From positions 40,422,658 through 40,486,657 of the forward strand of contig CM064433.1 of NCBI GenBank assembly GCA_032690845.1: DNA of 64,000 nt, read 5' to 3'. The stretch is from Eleusine coracana subsp. coracana (lineage: Eukaryota; Streptophyta; Magnoliopsida; Poales; Poaceae). How positions within the stretch are numbered: the first letter of the stretch is position 1; every line of letters begins with the position of its first letter. The notes under the pieces were generated by a model. It was not told the origin of the DNA. It ran no database searches and saw nothing but the letters and a program-made list of their open reading frames with translations. The position numbers were made by a program, and so were the translations under genes. This document shows positions 1-10,656 of this stretch, piece after piece.

Positions 1-3000
1 ATTATAAGCAAACTCAACATGAGGTAAGCATTCTTCCCATTGCTTCAAATTTTTCTTCAAAATAGCTCGCAACATAGTACCCAAAGTGCGGTTCACAACC
101 TCAGTTTGTCCATCAGTTTGTGGATGACAAGTTGTAGAAAATAACAACTTTGTACCCAACTTATTCCAAAGCGTGCGCCAAAAATGACTCAAGAATTTTG
201 CATCACGATCTGAAACAATAGTAGAAGGCATACCATGCAAACGTACAATTTCTTTGAAAAAAAGATCAGCAATGTAACTAGCATCATCAGTTTTATGACA
301 TGGTATAAAGTGTGCCATCTTGGAAAAACGATCCACAACAACAAAAATGCTATCACTCCCCCTCTTAGTCCTAGGCAGTCCTAAAATAAAGTCCATAGAA
401 ATATCCGCCCAAGGAATAGAAGGAACAGGAAGTGGCATGTATAAACCATGTGGATTCAATCGAGACTTAGCTTTTTGACATGTAGTGCAGCGAGCAACAA
501 AACGCTCAACATCTTTCCTCATCCTTGGCCAAAAGAAGTGTGTGGCCAAAATATCCTCCGTCTTCTTAGCACCAAAATGACCCATCAATCCACCTCCATG
601 CGCCTCCTGCAACAATAAAAGACGAACGGAACCAACTGGAATGCATAGGCGGTTAGCTCTAAACAAGAATCCATCATTCAACACAAATTTGTGCCAAGCA
701 CGACCTTCTTTACAGTGCAGCAATACATCTTTAAAATCAACATCAGCAACATATTGTTCTTTAATTGCCTCAAGTCCAAAAATTCTACAATCAAGTTGAG
801 ACAACAAAGTATATCGCCTAGATAAAGCATCAGCAATCACATTATCCTTCCCTTTCTTATGTTTAATAATATAAGGAAAAGACTCAATAAACTCAACCCA
901 TTTAGCATGTCTACGGTTCAAATTGCATTGAGAACGAATATACTTAAGTGATTCATGATCAGAATGAATAACAAATTCTTTGGGCAACAAATAATGACGC
1001 CACGTCTCTAAAGAACGTAAAAGTGCATATAGTTCCTTATCATACGTGGAATAATTCAAAACAGGCCCAGTAATTTTCTCACTAAAGTATGCAACAGGTT
1101 TACCATCTTGCATCAAAACACCACCAATGCCTATACCACTAGCATCACATTCAAGCTCAAAAGTCTTATCAAAATTGGGTAATTGCAGCAATGGTGCATG
1201 TGTAAGTTTGTCCTTCAAAGCATCAAAAGACTCATGATGTACCTTACCAAAATGGAAGTCAACGCCCTTCTTTGTCAACTCATGCAATGGTGCAGCAATG
1301 GTGCTGAAATCTTTGACAAAGCGGCGGTAGAAACCTGCAAGACCAAGAAAACTCCTCACCTGTGTGATAGTTTTTGGTACAGGCCAGCTCTTTATGGCTT
1401 CAATCTTCGCCTCATCCACCTCAATTCCCTGTGGAGTCACAACATAGCCAAGAAAAGAGACTCGATCCGTGCAAAAGGTGCACTTCTCAAGGTTACCAAA
1501 TAAACGTGCAACTCGCAAAGCATCGAAAACAGCACGCAAATGAATCATATGATCATCCATGGATTTGCTATAAATCAAGATATCATCAAAGTAAACAACC
1601 ACAAATTTGCCAATAAAAGGTCTTAAAACCTCATTCATCAAACGCATGAAAGTACTGGGTGCATTAGTTAACCCAAAAGGCATTACTAACCACTCATATA
1701 ACCCGAATTTGGTTTTGAAAGCTGTTTTCCATTCATCTCCAAGTTTCATTCTAATTTGATGGTAGCCACTACGCAAATCAATTTTAGTGAAAATTATAGC
1801 ACCACATAACTCATCAAGCATGTCGTCTAGCCTAGGAATAGGATGACGATACCTAATAGTAATGTTATTAATGGCTCTACAATCTACACACATACGCCAA
1901 GAACCATCTTTCTTAGGAACCAAAAGTACAGGAACAGCACAAGGACTAAGTGATTGACGAACATACCCACGATCCAAAAGGTCTTGGACTTGTCGTTGTA
2001 TCTCCTTAGTCTCCTCAGGGTTGGTCCTATAAGCAGCACGGTTTGGCAAAGTAGCACCAGGAATCAAATCAATTTGATGCTCAATCCCTCTCAAAGGTGG
2101 CAAGCCCGAGGGTATCTCAGCTGGGAAAACATCCTCATACTCCTGCAAAAGGTTAGTGACAGCAGGAGGCAAAGCACTAGAAGCAATATCACCAAGCAAA
2201 AACAAGGCTTGTTTGCATATCAAAGCATAGCAAATATCATCAGTAAAAATTTCAGCAAGCTCAGATTTTGTGGCAAGACATGAACGACCTTGTAATTTAA
2301 TTGCAGCACCCTTAGAACATGAAGAATCATTAACATTACTTGGTGTAGAAGCAGAATTAACAGGTTGCTGAATTTCAGGGCTTTTATTTTTCAAACTAGC
2401 AGCTCGTTCTAAATCAGCTTGTACAATTTCAGCAGGGGTCATTGGTAACAAAGTAATTTTAGTTCCTTTATGCATAAAAGTGTACTTATTACTTTTACCA
2501 TGGTGTACAGCATCATTATCAAATTCCCAAGGTCTATCCAATAAAAGTGAACAAGCTTGCATGGGTACAACATCACAATCAACAGAATCCACATAGGAAC
2601 CAATGGAAAAAGGAACTCTGCAAGTTTGTGTTACCTTAGCTTTTCCAGAGTCATTTAACCACTGAATGTAGTATGGATGTGGATGTGGGCGTGTGGTCAA
2701 ATCAAGCTTCTTAACCACATCAGAACTCACCAAATTGTTGCAGCTTCCTCCATCAATGATGACACGTGCCCGACGGTTCTTGATGACGAAGAAAATCTGG
2801 AACAAGTTATGTCGCTGCATCATCTCGGGCTGCTGGATTTGTGTGCTAAGCACACGCTGCACAATAATATTCATGTAGCCCGTGGTATCTCCGCCTCCAA
2901 GGACGAGGTCACCGCTGGTGGCAGCGACATCCTCCTCCTCATCCTCCACATCAGAGGTGCTCATGTAACCGCCATCATCTGTCGCCACATATGCCCGCCT

Positions 3001-3363
3001 ACTTGGGCAATCTTTCTGCACATGGCCAAGACCATGGCATCGGTGGCACTGAATCCCTGTAGTGCGTCCCGTCGAAGCAACAGAGGAGGCACTACTAGCC
3101 GGTACCTGCACAGAATTTTTACCTGAGCGCGTAGAAGGGGCAGGGGCTGATCTTGGTGCTGCAGAAACAACACTAGCTGGTGGGGGCGGCCGGAGAGATG
3201 GCTTGGGCAGCCCCGAAGTCCCCGTTGGCCGTGGTGGGTAGAAATTCCTGGACTTGCTGTACTCCTCAAAAGCCTGGAAAAGTCCCTGTGATTCTTTCTC
3301 TGCAAGCATAGCATACTGGAAACACTGGTTGAGGGTATAAAATTCTTTATAATCAAGGATGTC
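1..3363 (-). CDS. pol: gag C-terminus and pol (protease, RT, RNase H, integrase), open to the left edge
   Basis: I read every codon from 3363 down to 1 on the minus strand and found no stop, about 1121 codons. The frame equals that of gag. In order: zinc knuckle CHRCHGLGHVQKDC (3007-3048); protease active site IIDGGSCNN (about 2735-2765), with DGG in place of the commoner DSG; reverse transcriptase with VVVYFDDILIYSKS (DD at 1582-1587); RNase H with ELECDASGIGIGG (about 1145); integrase with an HHCC zinc finger (about 480-610) and catalytic Asp 391-393, Asp 208-210 and Glu 100-102. That is D,D-35-E spacing with all three residues present. The integrase C-terminus lies beyond base 1. Apart from the TAG before it, the frame looks recently functional. 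Confidence 0.93.
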
Positions 3364-4242
3364 CTAAATTTCTTTTCTCAAACCAGAATAAAAGCGGCAA
3401 ATCTGATCCTCTACTTTTTCAACCACAGCACAACGAATCAAACCCTTCTGAAGCTCACTAAAATACTCCTGAACAGTTTTATCTCCTTGATCTAAACGCT
3501 GCAGTTTATTACGAATTTCTCTATAAAAAGAAGGAGGAACAAAACGATCACGCATTTCTACCTTAAGTTCGTCCCAAGTAGTAGGCAAATCGGTTTCAGC
3601 AGCTAGACCACTCCACCAAACAATTGCAAAGTCCTTAAACTCACTAGTGGCTTGTCTAACTCTATGTTGTTCAGGAACAAGGTGGGCATTAAATTTTTGT
3701 TCTACCGTCATTTCCCAATCAAGGTAAGCATCACCATCGTACTGACCCGAAAACGAAGGAATTGAAAACTTAATTTTAGCATACGGATCATCTGGAGCAT
3801 AGTTACCTTGTGTGCGACGGTTGTGGTTGTGGAAACCACCCATACCTTGAGGGTTACATTGCAAACGGCGTCGTAACCTTGCGGTCCTTGTAGCTGACCT
3901 ATCGACGGTGCCATCAGCCTTATACACCGTTGCTTCATCATGATCGTCTTCAACGTCATTGTTGGTGTCGTTGTTGGTGTTGGTGTTGGTGTTGTTGTTG
4001 TTGTTGTTGGTCTTGTGAGCGGTCTCCAATTCGACAACCTGATCGGTTAGCTTAGAGACTCTCTTATCCAACCGCTCAATGCTTTCTCCCAGGTGAAGCT
4101 TGGTGACGGCGTCGGTGACGGCCCTGGTGATCGTCTCTACCAAATCACTCTGAACCGCCTGCAAAGCCTTCTGTAACTGATCTTGGCTCACGCACTCATC
4201 AAATTTTGCGGGCGAAGCACCCTCTCCATCGCTTCCTGACAT
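3364..4242 (-). CDS. gag: gag (capsid) portion of the left gypsy element, ending at an in-frame TAG
   Basis: Structural protein that would assemble the virus-like particle. I prefer the ATG at 4242 (MSGSDGEG); an in-frame ATG at 4266 would add eight residues. A coiled-coil-like N-terminus (IERLDKRVSKLTDQVVELE) is followed by an Asn/Thr-rich stretch encoded by GTT-type repeats (3960-4013), a basic segment, and the retrotransposon gag core with FAIVWWSGLAAETDLPTTWD and KTVQEYFSELQKG. The frame stops at TAG (3364-3366) just after GLRKEI, and the same frame then stays open to base 1. Related elements continue straight into pol, so the TAG is probably one CAG-to-TAG change, although programmed readthrough cannot be excluded. 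Confidence 0.85.
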   Translation of the reverse strand: MSGSDGEGASPAKFDECVSQDQLQKALQAVQSDLVETITRAVTDAVTKLHLGESIERLDKRVSKLTDQVVELETAHKTNNNNNNTNTNTNNDTNNDVEDDHDEATVYKADGTVDRSATRTARLRRRLQCNPQGMGGFHNHNRRTQGNYAPDDPYAKIKFSIPSFSGQYDGDAYLDWEMTVEQKFNAHLVPEQHRVRQATSEFKDFAIVWWSGLAAETDLPTTWDELKVEMRDRFVPPSFYREIRNKLQRLDQGDKTVQEYFSELQKGLIRCAVVEKVEDQICRFYSGLRKEI

Positions 4243-5457
4243 CAGAAACACCAAAACAGGAAACAAAAAGTGAAGGTTATCCCTACAAAACTACTAAGCA
4301 GTGGTGCCTCTCAACACAGCAAAAGTAAGCTTCTTGCAAAGCTCTTACAAAGTTCTGAAAACAACAAAGTGAAGGATACCAGGGAGAAGTGTTCCACGAT
4401 TGCAAGGGTTACCAAATAACCTATGTGCTGTCCAGAAGAAGTATGTAGAGCTAGGAAGGCCAAATATATATATATGAGTGGCACACAAATCAAAAACAGA
4501 TAGTAAAGCTGAATAAGTGCCCAAATAACTTGTCCCTAGTTGCTGGTCTAACTATGTCCTAGAACAGTAGTGATAGCAAAGAAGAAACAAAGAGACAAAG
4601 GGACACAGTCGATCACAGGGGGCTTAGTGTAAAACAGCCGAACTCAGAAATTCCAGGGGGCTAGATGGAGCACTAGTAGGAATCCCAAATTTCTTTTTTT
4701 TTATTTTATTTTTTTGATATTTTTTTCCAACTCACTAGTAAACAGGAAGAAACCACAAAAAATTTCAGCTCAAACCGAGATAGGACGTGGCCTACAGAAA
4801 ATCTTGAAGTTTCAGAAAACGTCGGGTTTCAACTTGAATGAATTTTTTCTTTATCTTCCCGATTTTTTTTGAATTTTTTGACGAGGGCACACAGGGCGTA
4901 GCCGAGTGTGGGTATGCTCAACTTTTCGTCTAGAATCTCCTGTAAAAATTTCAGCCAAAACGGACAACCGAGCGAAAAGTTATGGCTGTTTTACCGAAGG
5001 GGTGTCGGAATCGGTTATGAAGAACCCGGGGTTTTGAGTGAAATCCGAGTCGGGCTTGGGGTCGGGTAGGGAGTTTTTTGGCAAGGTGGATGCAGCGGAA
5101 AGTGGAATTTATGAAAAGTGGTCCGAGGTGATGAGGGTAGGTTTAGGGTGGGATTAGGGTGGGCGTGTTGATCAATCAACCCTAGCACACAAAGCCGACA
5201 AAACCGAGGATGGTGAAGGGGATGACGGCTAGGGTTGCAAGGGAAACACTACTGACGACAAAAACACAAACTAAACCAGCGACTAAACAAGAACTAGGGC
5301 ACAAACTCAACACTATGGACTCTAAAATTGAAATATGCAAAGGCTAAACACGTGGTTATGGGCGGGGGAAAATTTTTTTTTTGGTATGTTCAGTGGATGA
5401 TAGGAAGAACACGAAAACAAAACTAAAGGGTAGTGTGAACCTGACGGTGCACCTGAA
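4243..5457 (-). other. Leader between primer site and gag of the left gypsy element
   Basis: About 1.2 kb of non-coding leader, with T/A-rich runs at 4690-4735 and no reading frame I recognise. Short frames here lack homology to anything I know. Confidence 0.6.
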
Positions 5458-5469
5458 GCTCTGATACCA
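5458..5469 (-). promoter_or_regulatory. Primer binding site, initiator tRNA-Met type
   Basis: The minus strand reads TGGTATCAGAGC, the 12-base complement of the plant initiator tRNA-Met 3' end, two bases from the LTR. It marks the start of minus-strand DNA synthesis and proves the element's orientation. Confidence 0.9.
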
Positions 5470-5471
5470 CT

Positions 5472-6395
5472 TGATGTGGACAAGGGTTCCCGATCTTCCG
5501 AAAGGTTCTTGGTAAGTTGATTTGGTCGGAGGCGACACACAAATCAATCCGGCTTCAGAACAGCACGTTCTAAATCCCACAATCGCAGCACGACGTCTCC
5601 TCTGGTTATCAACCGTCCAAAAGACGATTGACCTCGCCGAGAAGGCTGATCCCTGCCTGCGAATCAAGAACACAAGCAAGAACAACGAAGATTGCAACAC
5701 AATTGCAGATGTATGATTAAACTCTCGAAGTTGGGGTCTCACAAACCGATGAACGGCGAAACTGTTTATGAACAGAATTGATCTAAGCAAAGCCCGAACC
5801 CTAATGGTGCGGCGGCGGCTGTATATAAAGACCCTAGGGTCGTGCAAGACCCTCTGGACGCGCCCCTAATTGGGCTCAACTAGATACAAAGCCCAAAGGC
5901 CAAAAATAGGCGACGCAGCACCGACACAGATTCTGGACTCTGTCTTGTTTTGACGATTCCCGATGACTCCGGATGAATTTTGACATGAGGCCAGCAGCAT
6001 TGGAAAGGTCTTCTCCTTATCTTTCCGTGCATATGTAGAACGTCCAAATCCGAGTCCGTATGCGTCCTGGGCAACTGTTTTAGTACAGACTGGTCCTGGG
6101 CCCCGAAACAGACTCGAAGTCGGTTTTTATTGGGCCTCCACTTTGGCTTCCAAGCTCTTGCTGGTCCTCCACGTTCCCAGCTCCTTCTCCCATCATCTCC
6201 TGGTCTTCTCTATGGTTTCTAATCATAAAATAATCATTAGGTAGCAAACCATTCTCAAAAGTAACATATAGCGAAGAACGTAGGAACGAGCTCACCTCTA
6301 AATTTAGTCGTCGTGCACGAGCTCTAGTCATTGGACCTTGCAAGTCCAGATTTGGAGGAGTGTTGTGTGTATCCATAGGAGTGATGTCCTCATCA
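5472..6395 (-). repeat. 5' LTR of the left gypsy element (924 bp)
   Basis: The plus-strand limits are TGATGTGG at 5472 and CATCA at 6395, so on the minus strand the LTR starts TGATGAGG and ends CCACATCA, a TG...CA pair extended to 5 bp of inverted symmetry. A tRNA-Met primer site follows two bases after its 3' end. Its first part is protein coding (6080-6395 minus) and encodes the basic GPMTRARARRLN tail that ends pol in such elements, so pol overlaps the 3' LTR. Two homologous LTRs of the family lie at 27426-28338 and about 34240-34895. Confidence 0.85.
5820..5832 (-). promoter_or_regulatory. Candidate TATA box in the 5' LTR
   Basis: On the minus strand CTTTATATACAGC stands about 565 bp inside the LTR, and is the best TATA-like match in it. 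The related LTR fragment near 34720 keeps CATATACAGCC at the matching place, while the copy near 27990 is eroded. No transcript evidence is available. Confidence 0.4.
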
Positions 6396-7603
6396 AGAAG
6401 GAGTTAGCAAGGCTATTCAGATCAGATGAGCTCAATGAATTGGGTTACTTGAAGAAGGCCAAAGGGAAGAAAGCCAATAAAGTGGTCAGATCAGAAAGCT
6501 TTTGAGCCACTAGCTAATGTGCTAAGGAGAATGGATAGTGATGTACCAGCAATGGGATTCTTGCATGGATTAATGCTTGAGGCAAAGAAAGAAATTTCTG
6601 AAAGATTTGACAATGACGAGTATCGCTTCAAAGTGGTTTGGGATATCATTGACAAAAGGTGGAACAACAAGCTTAAGACTCCACTACACTTGGCTGGGTA
6701 CTATTTGAACCCTTTAGAGCATGATGGATCCTTTAGAGCAGGTGTGATAGCATGTATTACAAAGATGGTTGAGGATGAAGAAACCCAAGATAAAATTATT
6801 GAAGAACTCAACATGTATCAAGATCAGCAAGGATCTTTTGGCCATGATATTGCCATAAGGCAGAGAAGGAACAGGAATTTCAATCCAGGTGAATAACTGA
6901 ATATGTGAAACAATTTTGCTTTTTTTGCTGTTATCATTCCTTAACTCGTGATCCTTAACTTGTTTATGCAGCAAAGTGGTGGCTGAACCATGTTACAAGC
7001 ACACCAAATTTGAGGTTAATGGCATCAAGGATTCTAAATTTGACTTGTAACTCCTCAGCTTGTGAGAGAAACTGGTCAGTATTTGAGCAAAAAAAAACTC
7101 TTGACAAGGTTACCAAACTAGTGCTCCCTGTCCAAATCTTGTGTTTCACTAATTCCTCTCACTAATGCTTCAATTACAGGTTCATACAAAGAGACGCAAT
7201 AGGCTACTTCATGATAGGATGAGAGATCTTGTATTTGTGAAATTTAATTCCAAACTAAGGAACAAGAAACAGATGAGAGACAAAGATCCATTAGAGAAGG
7301 AAGTAGATGATATTTTGGCTGATGTTACCAATGAGTTCATTACTGATCTTGCAGATTTATCAAGTGATCCTGATGAACAATGTCCACCTGCTGGAGCACC
7401 ACATGCAGAAGTAGAATCAACATCACAAGCTGCTGGCAAAAAGGAAGAGACCATTGCACCCTAGGAAGAAGAAACTCAGGAGCCTGCAATCTTTGATGCA
7501 TCAAGAACCTGCACCATCATCATCTGACTCTGAAGATGGAGATGGCGACATTTCAATGCATTCCTCTGATAATTCTTCTAGTGCCTCTGACTCAGATGAG
7601 TAA
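6396..7603 (+). pseudogene. hAT-superfamily transposase, C-terminal half, broken
   Basis: Encodes the C-terminal half of a plant hAT transposase or domesticated relative. Segments: 6396-6508 (KKELARLFRSDELNELGYLKK); after a frame change near 6505, 6509-6890 (WDIIDKRWNNKLKTPLHLAG, typical of hAT proteins next to the dimerisation region); 6972-7090, the hATC core with NSSACERNWSVFEQ; then 7180-7461 and an acidic Ser/Asp tail to the TAA at 7601. Introns are visible as CCAG|GTGAAT (6890) to TATGCAG (about 6971), and a second ending TTACAG at 7179, whose donor is eroded in an A-run near 7091. Defects: frameshift near 6505, TAG at 7462, second frameshift near 7500. The 5' half is missing because the gypsy LTR ends at 6395. 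Confidence 0.8.
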
Positions 7604-8266
7604 ATTGCACTTTACTGTATTATGTATTTCTTAAGTTCCTGTAATGAACATGTTCCTATTTCCAGTTGGCTATTAAAGACTATTTGTTTCAAGTTTACAA
7701 CTGTAATGAACTATTTGTTTCTTAGTTAAGTGAGTCAAGTTCTATGTCCGTTAAGCAATGTTTCTGCTATTTTTTTTTGTTAAACCGCTAAATGGCTTAG
7801 CTGCCGCTATAGCCAGCTATAGCTGCACTTAGCTGATTTAGTAGCTGGCAGCTAAAGCCCATAGCCAGAGATTTATTTCGTGGATTACAGGGCTCCATTT
7901 AGCATTTCGCACCGGGGCCTCAAATATGTAGAAATAGCGATCATTTTTCATCATAGCCGTCGAGGATTAGGGCTTCTTTTTTCTTCCACCGATGAACGAG
8001 TTACGGAGGAAGTCGAGCCTATGGACGTGATGCGGGCTCGATCATCGGCTCAACCTGCTGAACGTGGGAGGCAGAGAGGCGGCTTTGAGACTAGGCCTCG
8101 GGTTTACAGCACTGCTGCAGAGAATTTTCTTCCAAGTATTATGAGCCATTTTTTCGATCCATAAGTGTATTAGAAGCCATATTGCAAAACTCTTGGAGTT
8201 GTTTTGACTTCCAATATTTCTGTTTTGGAGGAGTATTGGAATACTATTGGAGATGCATGATGTTAC
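7604..8266 (+). other. hAT 3' flank with subterminal repeats, then sequence without recognisable features
   Basis: About 180 bp after the transposase stop, 7785-7866 contains clustered short motifs on both strands (TAGCTGGC, TATAGCC, CTAAATGGC). Such GC-containing subterminal repeats are typical of hAT termini and probably mark the 3' end of that element. A 94-codon frame at 7880-8164 has no similarity I recognise. The region ends at target duplication GTTAT (8267-8271). Confidence 0.4.
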
Positions 8267-8271
8267 GTTAT

Positions 8272-9591
8272 TGTTGACGCGAAAATCATCATGCGTGACC
8301 TGGGAGATCTGCTTAGCTCCAATGCAGGCTCAATATAAAAAACCGGGGTGTGCCAGTCGATTTTCCCTGCAAATTGACAAAGAGACAGCCGATCAAATTC
8401 CACGAGTCACCGGCCCAGGACAGGCCGATGAAGAAAACCGATAATCATTGTTTGTGAAACCAGCCGATGCTATTATAAGAATAAAATTAACAGAATATAA
8501 ACTAATCGACTGATTATATCGGCTCATCAGCAAATTAAATATATGAAATACCATGCGTTATTAAAGCCGATGGGAAAAATTAAACCAACAGAGCAAAGTC
8601 GATGAGATAGTAATAAACACGCTCACACTCGCTCAATTGATACTGTTGTGTTGACAGAACGACCTACTAGACTCCTTTTGTCGATAGCGCTAAGTCAATA
8701 GATCTGGTAGCTGGTATTGCAAATATGCCTTAATTCGCAGATCTGTCTTATTTTATAAAAAGGGGGGCAATCGACTCTCGACACATATAGAAATTATCCA
8801 GCAATGTACTTGGAGTCAGTTGAACCGTGATAACCTATTGGCTAAACGTCCCGATAGATCTCTATCGACTCTTTCTATAAATAGATTGAATCTAGCCCTA
8901 TCAACCTAGTAAGAGATCAAAGTTGATGCAGCCTTACTGATTCGAACAGATCAAATCTAATCGAGGCTGTTCAAACACGGTAAAAAGAGCTAGATTTAAG
9001 CTATTTATAGATAAGAATCGATAAAGTGACTCGAATAATAGATCTAAACTATACTCAAAAAACCTCCTAAAAACTGCAATAGATCGGATTCAACCAAGAC
9101 AGTATTGCAATCGAAAGTCGATAAAATAAGCACAGAGAAGATCTAATTACCGGATAACTAGCAAATCTAATGATAACAACTAAAATATCAAATCAATGAG
9201 AAAGTACTAGTTGATATTGATAGAGTTACCAAAGTCAACTAATCCAAGTCTCTCGTCGAGATCGGAGCCGATGCAGCCCGCGCGAGATGAAGATTTCATC
9301 AAGTAGGAAAGGTTGGTGATGCGCCGAATTGTATTAAACGAAAGTGTTTCTTTTCTCGTGCATATCCTATTACATATTTATACCCCCGCGCAAGGGTTTC
9401 TGACCCGATTCGGTCATGATCCTTAAATCGATTCGATTTATTTCTAAATAAATTTGAAGCTAATATAGAAAAAGATAGAATAACCCCATCGGGCCCACTT
9501 AATTCCTTTCGACCGTTGAGTTTCGCTGATTTTAGCCGATTCTGTCTCCATGCCGCTGATTACCGAAACCGGTCAAATTTTGGTGCCGACA
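8272..9591 (-). repeat. 3' LTR of the Tat-like element (1320 bp)
   Basis: Plus-strand limits are TGTTGACGCG and GGTGCCGACA. It aligns end to end with 20608-21952, with scattered substitutions and small indels (for example 8273-8400 against 20609-20740). CTATAAATAG occurs on the minus strand at 9001-9010, in the direction of element transcription, and on the plus strand at 8875-8884. The divergence is clearly greater than between the LTRs of the element at 51675, so this insertion is older. Confidence 0.9.
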
Positions 9592-9890
9592 CATGCCCCC
9601 CGAGTCCAGGGTATGAAATCCTTCGTGCACCGCATTTTATCTTCTCGTTTACCACATGCTTTTATTACCCCACCGCTTCGCGATGCAGTCACCTGAGAGC
9701 CGCCCGCTCGTCAGACTTCGTCTTTTAGTATACTTCCCAACCACTCATGCCCCTTTAATTGCAGCCTGCCATTTTTCTGCCTTGATCTGACTGCTGACTT
9801 TGTTTTTGACGGTCCTTTCATTTATGTTCAAACCTTATCACTTCCTCCGATGAAACAACAGTTGGACTCCTCAAAGGCCAAGCTCGGACT

Positions 9891-9900
9891 CTATAAATAG
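9891..9900 (+). promoter_or_regulatory. TATA box upstream of the antisense frame
   Basis: A perfect plant TATA consensus on the plus strand, outside the LTR, about 50 bp before an ATG in good context. It faces against the element's own transcription and would drive an antisense transcript towards integrase. Confidence 0.5.
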
Positions 9901-9948
9901 CTCCTTTTGCCACCTTCCTTTTCTCATCTCAGTTTAACACTTTTAACC

Positions 9949-10353
9949 ATGGGTCTTCTCGAGAGCCTTGATGGAAAAGTACCATCTATCTCCAAATCTG
10001 CTAAGTGTGTTGTGGCGAATACTCTTCACCTCTTCTGCCCCTAGAGTGATCCTTTCAATCCAAAGTTTGCAGCTATCCCCGCTAGTTGCACTTAGATAGC
10101 GGCACAGGTGTCAAGAATGGCATTGGCGGGGTGGCCCTCTCTTCCCCTTGTCCGGCGGGTGCTGTCTGATGACGATGCCACTCTTCTAGGGAAGAAGAGG
10201 AAGCTGCCAATGTGTCTTTTCTTCCTTTTATATACCTCCTTTCTTGTATTTGGGATGATAATAATTACATCTTCATCCTCCAGCTGTAATAGGAGAATAG
10301 GTTTCTTTAGAAACTCATTACCTATGAGTAATCAACTCATCTTTACCCTGTAA
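9949..10353 (+). pseudogene. Antisense reading frame between integrase and 3' LTR, with its own TATA box
   Basis: Runs opposite to gag-pol. ATG at 9949 in the context aaccATGGg, starting MGLLESLDGKV, open to TAG (10042-10044). The same frame continues past a second TAG (10093-10095) into an open stretch ending at 10353 that includes GKKRKLP, a nuclear-localisation-like patch. Both TAGs could derive from CAG. A consensus CTATAAATAG lies at 9891-9900, about 50 bp before the ATG. Extra ORFs, including antisense ones, between integrase and 3' LTR have been described for Tat-type elements; I do not recognise this protein or know its function. Confidence 0.5.
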
Positions 10354-10656
10354 CAATGACCATTTGTAACATCTTCTATGTGCCTAGGATTCCATTAATT
10401 ACATTTTTTCTCCCTAGCCATCACAGAAGAAATAGATCCCACTAAGAGTGATTACTGAAACTTATCGTTTCACCTTCAGCATTGTTACCGGATGAATATT
10501 TTATAATATGTATTATCCTTGCATGTGGCGTTAATATTTTTTCTGCTAAGGGCGATATTCTCAATATCGGCCATCTTAAGTCGATGAGCATCCATCGACT
10601 GTCCATACTTTCCTCGGATGAAATTTCTCATACCGGCCATGATCCAGCAACCGAGT

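Larger units (their letters stand above)
1..6395 (-). mobile_element. Ty3/gypsy LTR retrotransposon, right part (5' LTR, gag, most of pol)
   Basis: Read on the minus strand the order is 5' LTR (5472-6395), primer site (5458-5469), a leader of about 1.2 kb, gag (from 4242), then protease, reverse transcriptase, RNase H and integrase running to base 1. The integrase C-terminus and 3' LTR lie outside the window, so neither target duplication nor LTR divergence can be measured. Protease-RT-RNaseH-integrase order is diagnostic of Ty3/gypsy. The gag core and the short LTR suggest a chromovirus such as the Reina group, but no chromodomain is visible because that region is missing. The element sits in a hAT transposase gene, whose coding sequence resumes at 6396. 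Confidence 0.92.

Noticed and set aside
1183..2878. Plus-strand frames opposite the left pol gene
   Set aside because: Shadows of the fully open minus-strand polyprotein.
5140..5165. TTTAGGGTGGGATTAGGGTGGG, resembling telomere repeats
   Set aside because: Only two degenerate units; the plant telomere heptamer TTTAGGG is not tandemly repeated.
5356..5847. A 163-codon frame on the minus strand
   Set aside because: It spans the LTR/primer-site boundary of the left gypsy element and cannot be a gene of that element; no similarity recognised.
7880..8164. A 94-codon plus-strand frame after the hAT relic, considered as a small gene
   Set aside because: No similarity, start context or conservation evidence; kept only as part of a non-coding stretch.
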